From assembly GCF_000419765.1 (NCBI RefSeq), contig NZ_ATTQ01000001.1, forward strand, positions 62,115 to 126,114: DNA of 64,000 bases, read 5' to 3'. Source of the DNA: Rhizobium mongolense USDA 1844 (GTDB taxonomy: Bacteria; Pseudomonadota; Alphaproteobacteria; Rhizobiales; Rhizobiaceae). A model generated the notes under the pieces. The model saw only the letters and a program-made list of their open reading frames with translations, was not told where the DNA came from and ran no database searches. Shown piece by piece: positions 60,943 through 64,000 of this stretch (the first letter of the stretch is position 1; each line of letters starts with the position of its first letter). Both the position numbers and the translations under genes were made by a program.

Positions 60943-61656
60943 ATGAGTACTGAACGAAATGTCGTCATCATCACCGGCGCTTCACAAGGGATTGGCGCTG
61001 AATTGGTTCGCGCCTACCGCGACCGGAACTTCCGTGTCATCGCCACGTCCCGCTCGATCAAGCCCAGCACGGACCCGGATGTTCACGCCGTGCCCGGCGA
61101 CATCAGTCAGCCGGCGACGGCCGAACGGATCGTGCGCGAAGGGATTGAGCGCTTTGGCCGCATCGATTCACTGGTAAACAATGCCGGCGTCTTCCTCGCC
61201 AAGCCCTTCATCGAAATGACCCAGGAAGACTATGACCTCAACCTCGGGGTCAATGTAGCCGGCTTCTTCCACATTACCCAGCGCGCAGCCGCCGAGATGC
61301 TGAAGCAGGGTTCGGGCCATATCGTCAGCATCACCACGAGCCTTGCCGATCAGCCAATGGTCGGGCTGCCCTCGGCGCTCGCCTCCTTGACCAAGGGCGG
61401 CCTGAACGCCGTGACCCGGTCTCTGGCGATGGAGTTCTCGAAGAGCGGCGTTCGCGTCAACGCGGTATCTCCAGGCGTGATCAAGACGCCGATGCATCCG
61501 GTGGAGACGCACTCGGCGCTCGCCGAATTGCATCCAGTTGGCCGAATGGGTGAAATCCGCGACATCATCGATGCCGTCCTTTACCTCGAAACCGCTGGTT
61601 TCGTGACCGGCGAAATCCTCCACGTCGATGGCGGCCAGAACGCCGGCCGCTGGTGA
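60943..61656 (+). CDS. Short-chain dehydrogenase/reductase
   Basis: The 237-residue SDR has VIITGASQGIGAELVRAYRD, the VNNAGVFLAKPF segment and IVSITTSLADQPMVGLPSAL. In the usual Y-x-x-x-K position there is no Tyr: the segment reads SALASLTKGGLNAVTRSLAM, so the Lys is kept but the catalytic Tyr is replaced. It ends ETAGFVTGEILHVDGGQNAG. The missing Tyr means either a non-oxidoreductase role or altered chemistry. It lies 21 bases before the tautomerase gene. Confidence 0.82.
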   Translation: MSTERNVVIITGASQGIGAELVRAYRDRNFRVIATSRSIKPSTDPDVHAVPGDISQPATAERIVREGIERFGRIDSLVNNAGVFLAKPFIEMTQEDYDLNLGVNVAGFFHITQRAAAEMLKQGSGHIVSITTSLADQPMVGLPSALASLTKGGLNAVTRSLAMEFSKSGVRVNAVSPGVIKTPMHPVETHSALAELHPVGRMGEIRDIIDAVLYLETAGFVTGEILHVDGGQNAGRW

Positions 61657-61677
61657 ACTTCTCGAAAGGAGACCACA

Positions 61678-61917
61678 ATGCCTATCGTCACCGTACAGGT
61701 TACCCGCGAGGGGACCACTCCTGACCGCAATTCGGTCACCGCCGAGGAAAAGGCCGCCATTATCAAGGGCGTCAGCGAGGTGCTGCTCAACGTGCTGAAC
61801 AAACCCCTTGAGTCGACCTACGTGGTGATTGAGGAGGTCGACCTCGACAATTGGGGCTGGGGTGGCCTTCCGACCGTCCAGTATCGCGGCATGCGTGCCG
61901 CGGCAGCAAAATCCTGA
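61678..61917 (+). CDS. 4-oxalocrotonate tautomerase family protein
   Basis: The 79-residue protein begins MPIVTVQVTREG, so processing of Met leaves the catalytic N-terminal Pro of the tautomerase superfamily. It continues TAEEKAAIIKGVSEVLLNVL, STYVVIEEVDLDNWGWGGLP. AAAGGAG precedes the ATG. It is co-transcribed with the SDR. It would tautomerise an enol or 2-hydroxymuconate-like acid; the substrate is unknown. Confidence 0.82.
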   Translation: MPIVTVQVTREGTTPDRNSVTAEEKAAIIKGVSEVLLNVLNKPLESTYVVIEEVDLDNWGWGGLPTVQYRGMRAAAAKS

Positions 61918-62326
61918 GCCGCCGGCAGGGAGCTTCGCACGTGAGGGTCGGGCTTTCGCCCGGGAACTCACGACACGATTGAGATCGCTGCGTTCGTCGA
62001 CCTGATGATCTACAAGGGCGCGTGCCAGGCGCCGCCCTTTTTCAAACAAGAGGAAAAACCATGACCCTCGTATCCAACAAGCAGCTCGGCTACCGACGCA
62101 GGACTGGCCTACCTGGTCCGCCAAATACATAGTCCGGGAGCGGGCCGGCGCGCCGTTGCCGTCATGAAGAATGGCGCTGCAGTCCCTCGACATGAAAGCC
62201 CTTTGTTCCTCTACATGGCGTTACAAACCCGCAGCCCCGCGGACACATCGACGATACCTGCTCTCGCTCAAATTGGCGGTGCCGTCCTCGAAGGTGAGGC
62301 TCGGCTCAGCACGAAAGGATGACCAT
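61918..62326. other. Gap with hairpin and possible gene remnants
   Basis: A two-step hairpin follows the tautomerase: CGTGAG (61940-61945)/CTCACG (61967-61972) enclosing CGGGC (61949-61953)/GCCCG (61958-61962). Beyond it, frames such as TDAGLAYLVRQIHSPG and FLYMALQTRSPAD look like shifted remnants of one gene that ends at 62321, but I cannot name the family. Confidence 0.35.
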
Positions 62327-62728
62327 ATGAAAACGATCAAACTCGTAGCAGCTGCCCTGCTGATCGCCGGGAGCGGAGTGACGCCGCACATGGCGCAGGC
62401 TCAACAACTGGGAATTCAGCGCACCGATCTTCTGCAGCACGATCTCGACGTGCCCGGGCGCGAAGTTGTTCAGGTGCGCGTCGACTTCGAACCTGGCGCA
62501 GTTGCCGCTAAGCATTCTCATCCCGGCGAAGAGGTCGCCTATGTCCTTGAAGGCTCGCTGGAATACCAGCTCGCGGATAGGACGCCCGTCACGCTCAAGG
62601 CCGGCGAAACTTTGTTCATTCCCGCCGGAGTGGTCCACACGGCGAAAAACGTCGGCAGCGACAAGGCCTCGGAACTCGCCACATATATCGTTAAGAAAGG
62701 GACGCCACTCGTCGTACCGGTCAAGTAG
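62327..62728 (+). CDS. Secreted cupin-domain protein
   Basis: The 133-residue product has a signal peptide (MKTIKLVAAALLIAGSGVTP, then HMAQAQ) and one cupin barrel: VDFEPGAVAAKHSHPGEEVA (metal-ligand His, His, Glu) and the second motif GETLFIPAGVVHTAKN (His). AAAGGAT lies before the ATG; a longer frame hides the signal peptide and runs through remnant DNA. Periplasmic cupins of this type are of unknown function and may act as enzymes on small acids. Confidence 0.78.
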   Translation: MKTIKLVAAALLIAGSGVTPHMAQAQQLGIQRTDLLQHDLDVPGREVVQVRVDFEPGAVAAKHSHPGEEVAYVLEGSLEYQLADRTPVTLKAGETLFIPAGVVHTAKNVGSDKASELATYIVKKGTPLVVPVK

Positions 62729-63384
62729 AGTTCACATCTCATGGGCCCAACGACCAGCGACCCATTTTTTTTGCGACAGTCAGGCTCTATTACCGGCCAG
62801 CCTCCAGCAAGCCAATCTACTCTTGAGGTGGCCGTTTTGCCCCCGCGAGGAAATTGCGCGAGCGGGGTCGGCCGAGTGACGAACGGTGTTTTGGCAAGCG
62901 GGACAGGTCCGTTCAAGCGAGCAGTTGTTCCGCTTGCCACTCTGTTGGACGGGCACCCGGTTCATGCGATGCGACAAGGGCTCGCCCCTGAGGGTCTGGG
63001 GGTCGGGGCGAGCCCCGTCGCATCTCGCGCCGCAGCAGGTTAATCTACGGCACGTGGGTAGCTTCAGCGGTGCCGCTGCGCAAGCAGGTCGGTATCCGTC
63101 CAAGGCGAAGAATGCCATACAGCCGCGCTATGCCGATCCCGGAAATAGGGTATTCCAGCCACCTGCGGCAAACTCCAGTGCGACTGCGTAGAAAAATGCC
63201 CCGCAAGCGGCGGGGCATCGAGAAATGCGAAATCGCCGCAGAGTGGACGAGTAAGCCTAGTTTAGCTTGGAGGGGCTTGCCGTCAACTTGGACTAAGGTC
63301 CCAACTTATCGCAAGGCACGCTGGTTCTACTTGGATTCATCTGCCCGCGTCATCATAAACCGGCGGTCCGGTTGGTGCCCTTTT
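62729..63384. other. Intergenic stretch, no gene seen
   Basis: About 650 bases between the cupin and the receiver-domain gene. No frame shows recognisable protein sequence or a good ribosome site. It contains the terminator at 63196-63218. Confidence 0.4.
63196..63218 (-). terminator. Intrinsic terminator for the minus strand
   Basis: ATGCCCCGC-AAGCG-GCGGGGCAT has perfect 9-bp arms and a 5-base loop. On the minus strand it is followed by a T-run of five (TTTTTC). It lies 166 bases beyond the stop of the receiver-domain gene. Confidence 0.6.
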
Positions 63385-63783
63385 TCAACAGAGTGGGTCA
63401 CCCCTTGCGGGCGGCGGGTTCAACGAACTGATAGCAGCCCGCGAGAGAGCGGCGATCAGTCTGTCGGGCTCACATGGCTTATAAAGCAGTTGGCCTGCGG
63501 AGAAGGCGGGTTCGCTCTCGATCGCCGCATCTGGTTCGCCAGAATAGAGAATGAAGGGGACCCTACGCTCTGCAAGGGTCTTCACGGCAAACGAGCAGAC
63601 GCCATCGCTGAGGCGCGGATCGACGATGGCGATATTCGGGGTGTTCACACCCAGCCACCCGATAGCCTCGGCGCAGGTCGACAGGGTGACGACCTTGTCG
63701 GCGCCGTTTTCTTGTAGAAGCTTCTCGACGTCGAGAGCGATGATCGGCTCGTCCTCAAGAAGCAGAACAGTTCCAATTGTCAT
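63385..63783 (-). CDS. Stand-alone response regulator receiver domain
   Basis: The 132-residue protein is a single REC domain: MTIGTVLLLEDEPIIALDVE (acidic pair), the phospho-acceptor Asp in NIAIVDPRLSDGVCSF, VPFILYSGE and the Lys of LLYKPCEPDRLIAAL. No output domain follows, so it works like a CheY- or Sma0114-type partner of HWE kinases. A plausible though distant partner is the HWE kinase at the start of the window. The start at 63783 removes 18 unsupported residues; AAAGGG lies upstream. Confidence 0.82.
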   Translation of the reverse strand: MTIGTVLLLEDEPIIALDVEKLLQENGADKVVTLSTCAEAIGWLGVNTPNIAIVDPRLSDGVCSFAVKTLAERRVPFILYSGEPDAAIESEPAFSAGQLLYKPCEPDRLIAALSRAAISSLNPPPARGDPLC

Positions 63784-64000
63784 CTTGCACCCTTTGCTCT
63801 CGCAATTGTGCGCTATCAAATAGCGTACATCCGACACGGCTCGAAGTCACCTCACATTGTGAAGCGCCGGATGCGGCGCGCAGTTACAACTTGCGTGTCG
63901 TGTTATTCAGGCTGCTGTCTACGCACCGTTGCTTTTGTCCACCGCCCGCCGCCAGCAATTCCCGGTCGCGGGTTGAAAAAACTCCCGATGGGAGGTGGAT

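Overview
The window is high-GC alphaproteobacterial DNA, most likely from a member of the Rhizobiaceae (Rhizobium/Agrobacterium/Sinorhizobium type). Supporting signs are an HWE-family sensor kinase, several GntR-FCD and AraC regulators, many ABC uptake operons, glxBCD-glnT-like genes beside a heterotetrameric sarcosine-oxidase-like set, a PF08013 (GatZ-like) enzyme paired with a PfkB kinase, and tightly overlapping ATGA gene junctions. The density of catabolic operons and the absence of housekeeping, rRNA or tRNA genes would fit a chromid, a megaplasmid or an accessory chromosomal arm. I see no insertion sequence, CRISPR array or tRNA.

Layout. 0-6.3 kb: sensor kinase, small enzymes, a HARP-like repeat protein, DoxX, and a decayed patch holding a frameshifted DUF736 gene and a frameshifted PemK/MazF-like toxin beside an intact antitoxin. 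6.6-12.8 kb: a sugar-acid-type operon (RraA-like protein, IlvD/Edd-family L-arabinonate dehydratase-like enzyme, NitT/TauT-type ABC transporter) with a divergent GntR regulator. 12.9-23.4 kb: one long minus-strand operon (DUF1185, alpha/beta hydrolase, flavin reductase, luciferase-like monooxygenase, aldehyde dehydrogenase, NIPSNAP, spermidine/putrescine-type ABC transporter) preceded by a GntR regulator; the same kind of palindrome lies in front of both the operon and the regulator. 23.5-35.9 kb: purU, gmaS/glnT, mgsCBA (glxDCB), XRE-cupin and GlxA-type regulators, and divergent mgdABCD (soxBDAG-like). This is a complete N-methylglutamate route for methylamine.

The most interesting reading is that these last two blocks form one programme. 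The enzyme set of the 12.9-22.1 kb operon matches the kind of pathway known for trigonelline (N-methylnicotinate) in Acinetobacter baylyi: a two-component flavin oxygenase opens the ring, then an aldehyde dehydrogenase and a hydrolase release methylamine and formate. The adjacent N-methylglutamate genes would then assimilate the methylamine. This is an inference from families and layout, not proof.

37.0-38.7 kb holds a lone phosphoethanolamine transferase. 39.1-55.2 kb is a polyol island: a CUT1 ABC transporter, one zinc-type (MDR) dehydrogenase, three short-chain dehydrogenases, a PfkB kinase and an aldolase-like protein on the minus strand behind an AraC regulator, and a divergent plus-strand operon of epimerase, ROK regulator, PfkB kinase and PF08013 enzyme. 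It resembles the galactitol/D-altritol to D-tagatose to D-tagatose-6-phosphate to D-fructose-6-phosphate route of Agrobacterium. 55.4-64 kb is a mixed tail: small membrane proteins, two low-affinity iron permease-like proteins, a broken GFA-family gene, a LysR regulator with an SDR and a tautomerase, a secreted cupin protein and a stand-alone receiver-domain protein.

Starts given here are often internal to the longest open frame. They were chosen from Shine-Dalgarno spacing, start/stop overlaps with the neighbour, signal peptides, or a required N-terminal residue (for example the catalytic Cys of the amidotransferase).
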